Below, piece by piece: positions 9,970-18,952 of a stretch of DNA of 64,000 nucleotides; position 1 is the stretch's first letter; each line of letters begins with the position of its first letter. The notes beneath the pieces are model-generated. The model made no database searches, was not told the origin of the DNA, and was given only the letters and a program-made list of their open reading frames with translations. The position numbers and the translations under genes are program-made. This DNA is from Bacillus massilinigeriensis (lineage in GTDB: Bacteria > Bacillota > Bacilli > Bacillales > Cytobacillaceae): the NCBI RefSeq assembly GCF_900117315.1, contig NZ_LT630337.1:1146409-1210408 (forward strand), written 5' to 3'.

Positions 9970-10164
9970 TATTCATTCAGGAATATAGTTGATAAAGTAG
10001 ATGAGGGAGAAATAAGTATGATTGTCCCTTGGCACTCTGCAGACTGCCTTTTCGATTCATTCGTTTGCGCCGCGGTCCCAAATTCTTGTTCTTATTTTCC
10101 TTCTTCTTCCCCATTACTAATAACCTCAAATCTTTATTCACTATTGCAGCATTGTTCAAACAGA

Positions 10165-11844
10165 TTATCTTTTTCTAGCAAAAGCGAAACTCACTTTTTC
10201 CAGTTCATCTATAAATGCCGGACGCCTTTTATTTTTTAGTTTTAGCTCATCAATGATGTCAGTTGGCTGTCCTAGACTACAAGCCTTTCTAAATTGTTTT
10301 ATTATGGAAGCAACGCTTTGATATTGCTTCCGATTAGAAGCAGATTCTGCTTCCTTTCGGATATATTCAATAAAAAGATTGTTCACCTCATCAGGGTATC
10401 TTTCTTCTAAATAGGGATAAAGTTCTGTGATCGTGGATGCCTTGGCTTTACAATATTCAAGAATATGCTCCGTTAAATTTTCTTCTTTTATAATAGAAAG
10501 GTATGTGTAAGAACGATTCTTTTGGCTTTGGAACCAGGCAATTATATTTTTTAATTTTACTTGCCATTCATCCGGTGAGTAAAGTCCTTTTAATTCTGCA
10601 TAATAGTTAAAATCGTCGTGTTGTAAAAACTCTAGTGCTAGTCTTTTTTGTTTATCAATGTCACCCATCAGTTTATACGCTTGATAACGATATTCTTTAA
10701 ACTTTTTAACAGATCCATTCCACTGATTTGCTGCCTCTCTTTCCCCATCTAATGCAAGCTGAATGGCTTTGTTATATTCTCCTTTTTGCATTGCTTTTGT
10801 GATTGCCTGTTCACGAAAATAGGGGTGAACAATATTTTCTTCAATAAATCGTTCCGCTTTTTCATCCTCATCAAAGTTTTCAATTATCTTTAGCTGAAGT
10901 TTTTTCAATTCAATTATTTCATAACTCGAACGCCAAGAATCTGTAGATACGGTTTTCATCATTCTTGATAACCGGTCTTCTAATGTACTGCGCAATTCCT
11001 CTGCTGCACAAAAGTGCACACAAACCCTTAATAAATCAATACGCCACTCACACCAATCGTCATATCTTTCGTTCATAGCTTCTTTAATCAGCGTCTCAAA
11101 AAGCTCTGCTTTTTCATGTAATGGGAATTCATCCATTCCCTCACAAATAGCCCGATCAATCGTTTCAATACTCCAAGATATGATCATTCCAATTGAACCA
11201 CTTGAATCATCTGCGTATTCTAATATTTCAACCGCATTCGCTAAGACGGTTATTCCTAATAAAACAGCTGTTTTGTAATTTCCTTCATCCGCTTTCGTTC
11301 GGGCTTTTTCCAAGACCATCTCAGCCCCCTCAAGGGCGTAATCAACCTGATTCCATTCGATATAGCCCTTTCTACTAGCTCGACGTATATATTCTTTAAT
11401 TAATCGATCACTCGATAAAAGTTCATTTTCACTTTTTGAATAGGTAAATAATAGCCTTTTTTCAATATCCGGGCGTTCATCCGCGATTTCAAGGAGGATA
11501 CGTATAAGTTCCTCTTTATCTAGACTTTGTAGCAGTGAGGGTAAGTCCTGCTTTATTTCCCCTGGTATAGGAACACCCTTCTGCTCGCGAATAGCAAAAA
11601 GGACTGCTGCCATATGTTTGCATAATTGATCGTAGTCGTAAGGACAGTCGCACGAAATTTCAGTTACATCCTCATTCTCACTTATAACCACATGTACATT
11701 ATACATTTCCGTTCCGTCGACGCCTGCGACGTAATGATGTCCATCATCTGTTTCAAGACTAGTAATCAATTTACTGTGATAATAATCCAGGCCACGCCCA
11801 AGAATATGCTCCTGAAAGTAATTTTCAAAATTTGATAAATGCAT
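10165..11844 (-). CDS. SWIM zinc-finger domain protein
   Basis: This 559-aa protein has a SWIM zinc finger near its N terminus: C65-x-C67-x7-C75-x-H77 (ISCDCPYDYDQLCKHMAAVL). The rest is long and alpha-helical, rich in E, K and L, and looks like helical-repeat (TPR-like) architecture. SWIM fingers bind DNA or protein and often occur beside SNF2-type helicases, but no helicase partner is present here. It appears monocistronic. I do not know its precise role. Confidence 0.85.
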   Translation of the reverse strand: MHLSNFENYFQEHILGRGLDYYHSKLITSLETDDGHHYVAGVDGTEMYNVHVVISENEDVTEISCDCPYDYDQLCKHMAAVLFAIREQKGVPIPGEIKQDLPSLLQSLDKEELIRILLEIADERPDIEKRLLFTYSKSENELLSSDRLIKEYIRRASRKGYIEWNQVDYALEGAEMVLEKARTKADEGNYKTAVLLGITVLANAVEILEYADDSSGSIGMIISWSIETIDRAICEGMDEFPLHEKAELFETLIKEAMNERYDDWCEWRIDLLRVCVHFCAAEELRSTLEDRLSRMMKTVSTDSWRSSYEIIELKKLQLKIIENFDEDEKAERFIEENIVHPYFREQAITKAMQKGEYNKAIQLALDGEREAANQWNGSVKKFKEYRYQAYKLMGDIDKQKRLALEFLQHDDFNYYAELKGLYSPDEWQVKLKNIIAWFQSQKNRSYTYLSIIKEENLTEHILEYCKAKASTITELYPYLEERYPDEVNNLFIEYIRKEAESASNRKQYQSVASIIKQFRKACSLGQPTDIIDELKLKNKRRPAFIDELEKVSFAFARKR

Positions 11845-12373
11845 CTCATTACACTCCTAGTGAAGATTTATTTCGTTTCTTTCAACTCTTTGAACTCTTT
11901 GAACCATCGTTTATCATTAAAGAGTTCACAGGCACCAAAGTACCCATGTAATTAAGGAACTGTGGGAAGAGATGAGAAAAGACAATTGATACCTATGAAA
12001 ATTTACAGGCTTATTAGAAGTTAAGATCGTTGTGGTTTATGATATATGAAGGTTCCGATGCACGAACATCGACGTCAGCATCAGTTATTCGCGGTGCTGG
12101 TGGCTAATTTAATACTTGCAAGAAATAAGTAACTCACATTACTTTACGGCCAGGGTAAGTTACTTTTTTATAAGTAGATAGAAGTTCTAAGTCGCTTCGT
12201 AATAGTCTTATTATTATAATTGGTTACTTTAAGTGTAACTGTTCACAAACTTAACTTCCTGAATTTATATTTACAACAAAATAAGCCCAGTTAACTTTAG
12301 CTGGACCAGGATAACAGTTATTTGAATTTCACCAGTAAATTATATGCTGCTGACATTTCTGTGTGATGACCAT
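11845..12373. other. Intergenic region with one plus-strand terminator
   Basis: No supported gene lies here. Short open stretches around 11990-12110 are broken by stops and may be gene debris. A hairpin at 12127-12165 (AAGTAACT / AGTTACTT, then a T run) is a plus-strand terminator with no recognisable gene before it, consistent with decay of an upstream rightward gene. Confidence 0.5.
12127..12170 (+). terminator. Rho-independent terminator without a gene
   Basis: The outer stem AAGTAACT (12127-12134) pairs with AGTTACTT (12158-12165), and TTTTTA follows. The interior can pair further. No plus-strand gene is visible upstream. Confidence 0.6.
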
Positions 12374-12868
12374 TTAATATTCTCCAACTTCCATTAGTAA
12401 CTGGCTAATTAGCTTTTCAGATATCCGAAACTTTTTCGAAACTAACACTTCTATCAGTGGTTTAATTTCATTAATCATTTCTTTTTGTTTCGCAAGTTTT
12501 AAAATACCGAAAAGACCTAATGGTTTTAGCATCAATGTTTCAGCAAAATTCCTTGCAGACTTTTCATCAATAATAACAATACTCACACCTAGTTCCTTGG
12601 CTCCAACGATTACTTCTAGCTCTCCTTTATGCAAACGTCCATAAGACTTTACTACAAAACCTTGATCTTTTACTTCATGGACTTTTATTAACCCCTTAGC
12701 CACAGCATCTCTTAATTCTTGTTTCCCGATTGCTTGTTCACTACCTTGTTTCACAACTTCATTATATACTTCTTGTGGAATATAAATATCAAACAGTTCC
12801 CACAGAAGATCAAGACGACCAATGATAGATAGCCCAATAATAGGACTAGTATTACATATCGCTTTCAT
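12374..12868 (-). CDS. DUF3368 PIN-domain toxin
   Basis: The 164-aa protein is a DUF3368-type PIN nuclease. It begins MKAICNTSPIIGL with the first acidic/Asn position, has a central HKGELEVIVGAKELG carrying a conserved Glu, and VIIDEKSARNFA with the next acidic pair. PIN toxins cleave RNA. The ATG at 12868 is preferred: it overlaps the antitoxin end by 17 nt and has GGA 9 nt upstream. The overlap means translational coupling with the UPF0175 gene, the standard order (antitoxin first) for this pair. Confidence 0.85.
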   Translation of the reverse strand: MKAICNTSPIIGLSIIGRLDLLWELFDIYIPQEVYNEVVKQGSEQAIGKQELRDAVAKGLIKVHEVKDQGFVVKSYGRLHKGELEVIVGAKELGVSIVIIDEKSARNFAETLMLKPLGLFGILKLAKQKEMINEIKPLIEVLVSKKFRISEKLISQLLMEVGEY

Positions 12869-13169
12869 CTTGTTTTCCTTTACCATCTTCTTTTAGAATA
12901 AAATCAATCGTTTCATCATCTTGCTTTTTATGTTCCTCTGTATACTCTGCCCAATGAATATTATGATTAATTAAGATTTGAATAAAATCTGATATGCTTT
13001 TACCACCCAGTTCAGCTGCTCGTGCAAGTGTTATTTTTCTCGCAGTAAACAAATACAAGGCTAGTGAAATATTAACATCTTCATCAATTGAATTTACATG
13101 TGCCCCTTTTAGAAAAGGTATGAATCCAGGATTAATTCCAACTTTTGCTTTTGATTCATCCATAGCCAA
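12852..13169 (-). CDS. UPF0175-family antitoxin
   Basis: The 105-aa protein carries the UPF0175 core (ISLALYLFTARKITLARAAELGGKSISDFIQILINH), an HTH-like region for DNA binding, and a charged C-terminal tail that would contact the toxin. The likely start is the TTG at 13169, with GGGAGG 9 nt upstream; an ATG two codons later is also possible. The first 35 residues before the core are longer than in many members. Confidence 0.85.
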   Translation of the reverse strand: MAMDESKAKVGINPGFIPFLKGAHVNSIDEDVNISLALYLFTARKITLARAAELGGKSISDFIQILINHNIHWAEYTEEHKKQDDETIDFILKEDGKGKQDESDM

Positions 13170-13285
13170 TGGTACATTCCTCCCTTTAAACTCTTTCTTT
13201 CATTACATTATAACAATTAATGAATACTAACAGAAGAAATCTATTCGTAAAAGTCATAAAGTTACAAAAAAACAATTAACCATGT

Positions 13286-13546
13286 TCAAAATAAGACCCA
13301 TTTAGTTGAAATAACATCTCCGAATGGTATTTCAGGTCGGATTTCAGCTTGGACTAAAATACTATCTATATTAGATAGACGATGAAAATCCCGATCATAA
13401 TTGGAATTTGACTTAGTATTTCTTACTATACCTGCTTTTTTACACTCTTTACAAAGATGTTCACGGTGACCTCTACCGCTAAATTTTTCATTAGACAGAA
13501 AATCCCCACATCCTTTGCAGAAATGGCCTTGTTTCTTACTTCTCAC
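13286..13546 (-). pseudogene. Zinc-ribbon protein, copy 2: C-terminally truncated
   Basis: The copy keeps an intact GTG start with GGGGAG 8 nt upstream and the zinc-ribbon head (HFCKGCGDFLSNEKFSG, then EHLCKECKK). After DFHRLS it diverges abruptly into about 25 unrelated residues, at the point where the duplication with 9713-9969 ends. It is a 5' gene fragment fused to other DNA. Its damage is complementary to that of copy 1. Confidence 0.7.
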
Positions 13547-13628
13547 TCATAAAACTCCCCATTAATAGTTATTCCAACCTTACCTACTTAATATTTTATA
13601 CCTTCGTAAAACCAATACGCTATTAAGT
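13376..13628. repeat. Duplicated segment, copy B (partner 9713-9969)
   Basis: This is the same-orientation partner of 9713-9969. It lacks the 5-bp AATCC duplication that breaks copy A, so copy B preserves the older reading frame. Confidence 0.85.
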
Positions 13629-14187
13629 ATTACTAATTTCGCCTGTGTAAAATTTGTGTAAAATGATTTCAAAACCCACCTTATTCATCTGTATTTCCAA
13701 AAAAACAAAAACACTCACAAACATTGATATATCAACATTTGTGAGTGTTTTATCGTTCCTTAATTAAACTCATTTTCACCTAAAGATACCGGTGGTCAGG
13801 ATCGAACCGACCCTCTCAAGAGAATGTATTCCTTTCAATAGGTTTTTTAATAAAATTCCAAATATGTCACTCACAGATTGCAATTCATTACTATACCTCT
13901 ACGAAATCATACATTTATTGATTTTGCTGCAATTGTCCATCCAAGTCATCTTTTGTTTAGTATACATTCCCTGAAATTTATGTCTCTTAACCTATAACCT
14001 ACAAACATTATATTTTTTGCCAAAAAATCTGCTCATAAACTAGTATTGCCTGCATTCAATAGATTGTTCATACTTTTTATCTTTTTTGATAAGACAACAG
14101 TTTTATTAAGGTCACCATGAAAAAATTAATATATGCCAACTCTGATAATTTAACTTCTGACTTTTAATTCTCTCCTCCAAAAGATAT
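13629..14187. other. Intergenic region with hairpin and tRNA-3'-like scar
   Basis: It holds a strong hairpin (13708-13750) and, at about 13788-13822, a minus-strand stretch that can fold as a T arm (stem GTCGG/CTGAC, loop TTCGATC). No tRNA body is attached. The rest is AT-rich with no supported gene. Confidence 0.45.
13708..13750 (-). terminator. Long hairpin, probably a minus-strand terminator
   Basis: AAACACTCACAAA pairs with TTTGTGAGTGTTT, and the interior TTGATATATCAA is itself palindromic. An A-rich stretch on its left would give the U tract for leftward transcripts. Confidence 0.6.
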
Positions 14188-15182
<995 letters not shown>

Positions 15183-15208
15183 ATTTAACTCCTTTATACG
15201 AATTTTTA

Positions 15209-15268
15209 TTGTAAACGCAACAAAAAGAAGCGTATATTTAATTTAATCTATTTTTATTGCAAATGCAA
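15209..15268. promoter_or_regulatory. Paired MarR/YybA operator boxes
   Basis: TTGTAAACGCAA (15209-15220) and TTGCAAATGCAA (15257-15268) are two copies of one dyad 48 nt apart, each within TTTATTG...GCAACAA. The second is a perfect palindrome (TTGCA-AA-TGCAA). They lie just upstream of yybA, where an autoregulatory operator is expected. Confidence 0.6.
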
Positions 15269-15342
15269 CAATATTTATTCCACTTATTCTCTATGTAGTC
15301 GGGGTCACAGCAATTTGTAACAACTTATATGTATTATTCCCG

Positions 15343-15432
15343 TAAAAAACAGCCCGGACCACCATCCAGACTGCCTAACCTATTTCACAACCTTCTCCCA
15401 AACCATTTCACCCTTTCCTTTTTTAACAAATC
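15343..15432 (-). other. Tail of a lost leftward gene with its terminator
   Basis: On the minus strand a 17-codon open tail (ending KGEMVWEKVVK, stop at 15380-15382) runs into a hairpin: CAGTCTGG / CCGGGCTG at 15350-15373, followed by a run of Ts. The tail has coding-like composition but no gene body. It looks like the last codons plus terminator of a deleted gene. The tail is a weak call; the terminator is clearer. Confidence 0.4.
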
Positions 15433-15606
15433 TTCATTTCATAACTACATACGAAACAAACGCATTCATACATAGGAAAGAAACGGCTTCATAAAAAACT
15501 TATCAATAGGCATATGTCCAAATTTTACTAGTATGCTTTACAAACTAGCTAGCGTATACTACAATGAATTTAACTATTATGCAATGCAAACTAGTGAGGT
15601 GGGTAA

Positions 15607-15933
15607 ATGAAGGAGACGCAATTATTAAAAGGCGTGCTTGAAGGTTGCGTGTTATCTATTATTAAGGAACAACGTGTATACGGATATGAGCTTGTGCAAA
15701 TATTGCGAGATTATGGGTTTACTTCAATGGTAGGCGGGACCGTTTATCCTCTCATGCAAAAGTTAGAAAAACAAGGGTTAATCAAAAGCACGGAGCTCGC
15801 TTCACCTGATGGACCGAATCGAAAATACCTCTTTATTACGCCTGAAGGAGAACAACAGTTAGACGCTTTTAAAGAACAATGGAGCTCGTTGATTGTAAAA
15901 GTGAATAATATTTTGGAAAAGAACGGAGAGTGA
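15607..15933 (+). CDS. PadR-family transcriptional regulator
   Basis: The 108-aa protein is a short PadR: winged helix LLKGVLEGCVLSIIKEQRVYGYELVQIL, then GGTVYPLMQKLEKQGLI and the wing KYLFITPEGEQQL, with a C-terminal dimerisation helix. Such pairs of a PadR gene and a DUF1129 membrane gene respond to cell-envelope or small-molecule stress. GAGGTGGG precedes the ATG. It overlaps the next gene by 4 nt (GTGA), so the two are translationally coupled. Confidence 0.9.
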   Translation: MKETQLLKGVLEGCVLSIIKEQRVYGYELVQILRDYGFTSMVGGTVYPLMQKLEKQGLIKSTELASPDGPNRKYLFITPEGEQQLDAFKEQWSSLIVKVNNILEKNGE

Positions 15934-16769
15934 GTGGGTTGAAAACAAATACTGCGGAACAATTAATTGAACAAAATAACATGCTACGAGAACAGCTAAC
16001 CCCAGAAAATAAGTCGTACTATGAAGATATTCTTGTGTATATGAGAACGTTTGGATTTTTCTATGAGGAATTAGAAACTGAACGCCATTTAATGACAATC
16101 CTGCAAGATATTTTAGAAGCTCAAAAGAATGGTGAAACTGCGGAAGAGTATTTTGGTAAAAATCCAAAAGAAATCGTCGATCAACTAACAAAGGAATTTG
16201 ATCAACCTTCGTGGAAATCCATTTTTAAGATGAGCGGAATGTTATTTTTAATTAGTTCTTTTTTCACCATCTCCGGAAGCTTTACTGCACCAACCTTGCA
16301 AGTCAATGTATTTGCTCTATTATTAAATGGGATTCTATCTATTGCATTGGTTTACGGCATCTTTAAATTGTTACATCTAAGTATTTATATAAAAAAACAA
16401 TTTCCCAAAATCATTGAATTTTTCGTCTTGTGGCTCTTGCTGATGATATCATTTGGCTTATTTATCCTCATCCAGTTTTATGCACCGAAACAAGGGATAG
16501 TAAAAATTGGTTCCCCATATGATTGGATGGCCATTCTTGTTATTTTAATCATGGCAATTACCTATGTTTTATTCAAAAAGAAAAGAGAATTCTATGGAGG
16601 TCTTGCTTTTGTAGTCAGTCTAGGTATCTTTGGATTATTAGTAAGAATTCCACAAACAAAGGATATTTTTCAAGGCGGTCAAAACCCAACATTTATCGTC
16701 CTTGTCATCATTCTGCCCATTGCTCTCTTTGGACTAGTCGAATGGTTGCTCCATAGGAAAGAAGCATAG
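15930..16769 (+). CDS. DUF1129-family membrane protein
   Basis: The 279-aa protein has a soluble helical N-terminal third (AEQLIEQNNMLREQL, then ETAEEYFGKNPKEI). About six hydrophobic segments follow from residue 95 onward (MSGMLFLISSFFTISGSF, VFALLLNGILSIALVYGIF, EFFVLWLLLMISFGLFILI, WMAILVILIMAITYVLF and others). This is the DUF1129 pattern normally found downstream of PadR genes. The start is the GTG at 15930 inside the padR stop; a TTG three codons later is an alternative. Function unknown. Confidence 0.75.
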   Translation: MSGLKTNTAEQLIEQNNMLREQLTPENKSYYEDILVYMRTFGFFYEELETERHLMTILQDILEAQKNGETAEEYFGKNPKEIVDQLTKEFDQPSWKSIFKMSGMLFLISSFFTISGSFTAPTLQVNVFALLLNGILSIALVYGIFKLLHLSIYIKKQFPKIIEFFVLWLLLMISFGLFILIQFYAPKQGIVKIGSPYDWMAILVILIMAITYVLFKKKREFYGGLAFVVSLGIFGLLVRIPQTKDIFQGGQNPTFIVLVIILPIALFGLVEWLLHRKEA

Positions 16770-16777
16770 GGGCCGCC

Positions 16778-16809
16778 TTGGAAGCGCGGGGACGGTTCTT
16801 TGCTTCCAA
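16778..16809. repeat. GGGGACGGTTCT palindromic repeat, copy 1
   Basis: Ends TTGGAAGC / GCTTCCAA form an 8-bp inverted repeat around the core GGGGACGGTTCT. It starts 9 nt after the DUF1129 stop codon. Confidence 0.85.
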
Positions 16810-17005
16810 ACGTGACCACAATATAAAAAATGCTTTTGATTGAAGACCGAAAATGGCCCAACCACTTAACATTCATTTAATAAAGATGAAGTGTAGTGCT
16901 TTTCACTTCATCATGTTAATAAAGCAGGATTGCTAAATAGTTGGTAGAATAATAAATAGAGAGAATCCGTTTTATATTGGATTTATAGAGGGGAGTGTTT
17001 TGGAA

Positions 17006-17233
17006 ATGAACCAACTAGGATTAACGGGGTCAATGGGAATTGGATTAGGGATATTCTCAACAATTATGTTGGCCGGATGCCTTTATTTTACTCTGACATA
17101 CTTTGAGCACCTAAAACAGGAAGATCACCGTCTGATAAAACAAACAAAACTTTTTGCAGTCATTTGTCTTTTTCTAGCTTTAGTAGTACCTGTGTTTTAT
17201 CAACTATTCCTATTCAATCAAATGATGCCTTGA
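17006..17233 (+). CDS. Small two-helix membrane protein, unknown
   Basis: This protein of about 75 aa has two hydrophobic segments (GIGLGIFSTIMLAGCLYFTLTY and LFAVICLFLALVVPVFYQLFLF) joined by a short charged loop (EHLKQEDHRLIKQTK). GGGGAG lies 10 nt before the ATG at 17006; a TTG two codons earlier is possible. No family recognised. Confidence 0.6.
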   Translation: MNQLGLTGSMGIGLGIFSTIMLAGCLYFTLTYFEHLKQEDHRLIKQTKLFAVICLFLALVVPVFYQLFLFNQMMP

Positions 17234-17374
17234 GTAGTAAATCTGATGTAACAAAAGTAAACTACAAAACATGACAAATAAGGTCCAGGCGGAAATTATG
17301 CCACATTAACCATGTATCAACCCTTCCCTTGCTCTATTATTGAAAGACTATTTTCCTTTTCAAATACAAAAAAG

Positions 17375-17403
17375 TTGACAAAAATTTTTATTTATGCTAT
17401 AAT
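17375..17403 (+). promoter_or_regulatory. SigA promoter of the methyltransferase gene
   Basis: TTGACA (17375-17380) and TATAAT (17398-17403) are both perfect consensus hexamers with a 17-bp spacer. Transcription should start near 17411, leaving a leader of about 70 nt. Confidence 0.9.
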
Positions 17404-17431
17404 TTACAATTAAAATTATAACGTATATAAT

Positions 17432-17467
17432 AAGGTTCTCCTGGCCAGGGGAACCTTATTTTTTTAT
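17432..17467 (+). terminator. Leader terminator / attenuator before the methyltransferase
   Basis: AAGGTTC pairs with GAACCTT (17432-17457), with extra CCT/AGG pairing inside, followed by ATTTTTTT. It lies between the consensus promoter and the ribosome binding site, 17-26 nt before the start codon. That is the position of a transcription attenuator. Confidence 0.75.
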
Positions 17468-17483
17468 ATGGGAGAGAAATGGT

Positions 17484-18398
17484 ATGAAAAAAAAGGAGTC
17501 CAGTTTAACTTCCTTGGTATCGGCTTTTGGTCGAGCCTATCACAGTCAATATGACACACCAAAGATATTTGATGATTTTATTGCAAAGGATTTACTGTCA
17601 AAAGAAGAGTTTTCAATGATCAGCAGGAATATGATTGGTGGAATACAATTTTTCAACAAGAATATCGGAGAAATGTTTAAAGATAACCCGGATGAAATTT
17701 TAAAATGGATTACACAAGTCCAGCTTTCTCCAACTCCCTTAGCACGTTCTGCCTATTGCGAACAAGTATTGCTTAATGAAGTAAAGCTAGGATTAAAACA
17801 GTATGTCATCCTCGGAGCTGGCTTAGATACTTTCGGTTTCCGTCATTCTGAAATGGAGCATAGCTTAGAAATATTTGAAGTTGATTATCCAACTACACAA
17901 GATTTTAAAAGGAAAAAATTAAATCAAGCTAATTTTTATATTCCGAATAATCTTCATTTCGTTCCCATGGATTTTACCACTAATTTTACTCAACAAGATT
18001 TAATAGATGAAGGGTTTGATCACCAAAAAACCTTTTTTAGCCTTTTGGGTGTTTCCTATTATTTAACTAAGGAGCAAATAGCAAACTTAATCAATCATAT
18101 ATTTGCTAACCTCCCATCAGGTAGCTCGATTGTATTGGATTATGCAGACGAAAACCTCTTTGTGGAAAAAGGATTATCTAATAGAGTTGAAAATATGGTC
18201 AAAATGGTCTCAGCCAGTGGAGAACCAATGAAATCTTGTTTCACCTATCTTGAAATGGAGAAGATGCTAGAAAAATCAGGCTTACTCATTTATGAACATT
18301 TATCACCAGCCAAGATAAATGAGCTTTATTTTAAAGATAGGACAGATTACTTATCTGCCTTCGAGACCATTCACTTTATCCACGCAGTGAAACAATGA
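17484..18398 (+). CDS. SAM-dependent methyltransferase, leucine carboxyl methyltransferase (YktD/PPM1-like) family
   Basis: This 304-aa protein has the LCMT/TIGR00027-type layout: an N-terminal segment with LARSAYCEQVLLNEVKLG, SAM-binding motif I YVILGAGLDTFGFR near residue 110-123, an acidic residue after the second strand (IFEVDYPTTQDFKRKK), and SLLGVSYYLTKEQI as the post-motif region. Bacterial members such as YktD are annotated as O-methyltransferases; the substrate is unknown. A perfect SigA promoter and a leader terminator precede it, so expression is probably controlled by attenuation. The stop codon overlaps a GGGGACGGTTCT repeat. Confidence 0.85.
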   Translation: MKKKESSLTSLVSAFGRAYHSQYDTPKIFDDFIAKDLLSKEEFSMISRNMIGGIQFFNKNIGEMFKDNPDEILKWITQVQLSPTPLARSAYCEQVLLNEVKLGLKQYVILGAGLDTFGFRHSEMEHSLEIFEVDYPTTQDFKRKKLNQANFYIPNNLHFVPMDFTTNFTQQDLIDEGFDHQKTFFSLLGVSYYLTKEQIANLINHIFANLPSGSSIVLDYADENLFVEKGLSNRVENMVKMVSASGEPMKSCFTYLEMEKMLEKSGLLIYEHLSPAKINELYFKDRTDYLSAFETIHFIHAVKQ

Positions 18399-18452
18399 AG
18401 CATGGGGACGGTTCTCTGCTTCCGACGAAGCGTGGGGACGGTTCTTTGCTTC
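18397..18452. repeat. Two tandem GGGGACGGTTCT palindromic repeats
   Basis: Two copies (18397-18422 and 18427-18452), each GAAGC...GCTTC around the core, are separated by CGAC. The first G of copy one is the middle base of the methyltransferase stop codon. Confidence 0.85.
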
Positions 18453-18466
18453 CGACGAAGAAAAGT

Positions 18467-18495
18467 AAAGGCAGGGTGACAGGCACCCCGCCTTT
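18467..18495 (+). terminator. Terminator-like hairpin after the methyltransferase
   Basis: AAAGGC/GCCTTT and GGGTG/CACCC form a near-continuous 11-bp stem with loop ACAGG. It contains the GTGACAGGCACC word also seen in the hairpin after yneK (GTGTCAGGCA). Confidence 0.65.
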
Positions 18496-18545
18496 ATTAT
18501 GCTCGGCCAATCTCCTTCTTTGTTCAAAATACCTATTTGCTTCAA

Positions 18546-18749
18546 TCACCCAAAGAATAAATCCAAAATATTTGAAGCGGTAGAAGATTGCTTATTATAG
18601 AACTCAGAATAGCCGCATTTCTTACAATAAACTACAATGAACTCATTCCGTTGAACATCAAACATTTTAGATAAACCAGTTCCCGTCATAGCCACTTCCT
18701 TTTTTCCAGCATCCTTACTTCCACATTTTATACAGCCTTTTTCAGACAT
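18546..18749 (-). CDS. Small zinc-ribbon nucleic-acid-binding-like protein
   Basis: The 67-aa protein has two zinc knuckles, CIKCGSKDAG at the N terminus and YCKKCGYSEFY in the middle, with the GTGLSKMFDVQRNEFIVV strand between. This is the layout of DUF2082-type (PF09855) zinc-ribbon proteins. A short hydrophobic tail follows. GGAAGGGG precedes the ATG. It is monocistronic and its role is unknown. Confidence 0.75.
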   Translation of the reverse strand: MSEKGCIKCGSKDAGKKEVAMTGTGLSKMFDVQRNEFIVVYCKKCGYSEFYNKQSSTASNILDLFFG

Positions 18750-18819
18750 CGTTATTCCCCTTCCTAAAAATCATATTTTGATTATTCTTTAATACGTAAA
18801 GGGCCTGAAAAAGGTTTCA

Positions 18820-18861
18820 TGGAAGCGTGGGTGGAAGCGTGGGGACGGTTCTTTGCTTCCA
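18820..18861. repeat. GGGGACGGTTCT repeat with partial tandem head
   Basis: A full copy with TGGAAGC/GCTTCCA ends (18832-18861) is preceded by a 12-bp partial copy (TGGAAGCGTGGG). This suggests slippage or incomplete insertion at the repeat's own end. Confidence 0.85.
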
Positions 18862-18952
18862 TCTGCTATTTCACGCTCAAGGATAGTAAAGCATGGGGGA
18901 GTTTTTCATCTTTGTTTCTGTGTTTTAATGGCTACCACATTAGGAATAGCCC

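Larger units (their letters stand above)
15183..15606. other. Intergenic region yybA-padR
   Basis: Besides the YybA boxes and the orphan terminator, the part before padR has repeated CTAG-containing words (ACTAGT near 15528, CTAGCTAG near 15547, CTAGT near 15592) around a TATACT -10-like hexamer near 15555. These are plausible PadR operators; no good -35 element is visible. Confidence 0.35.

Noticed and set aside
9977-10159. 60-aa minus-strand open frame after the SWIM gene
   Set aside because: Basic low-complexity sequence without a start signal; likely non-coding.
17411-17483. SAM riboswitch before the SAM-dependent methyltransferase
   Set aside because: The leader is only about 70 nt and has just the terminator hairpin; no known SAM aptamer fits.
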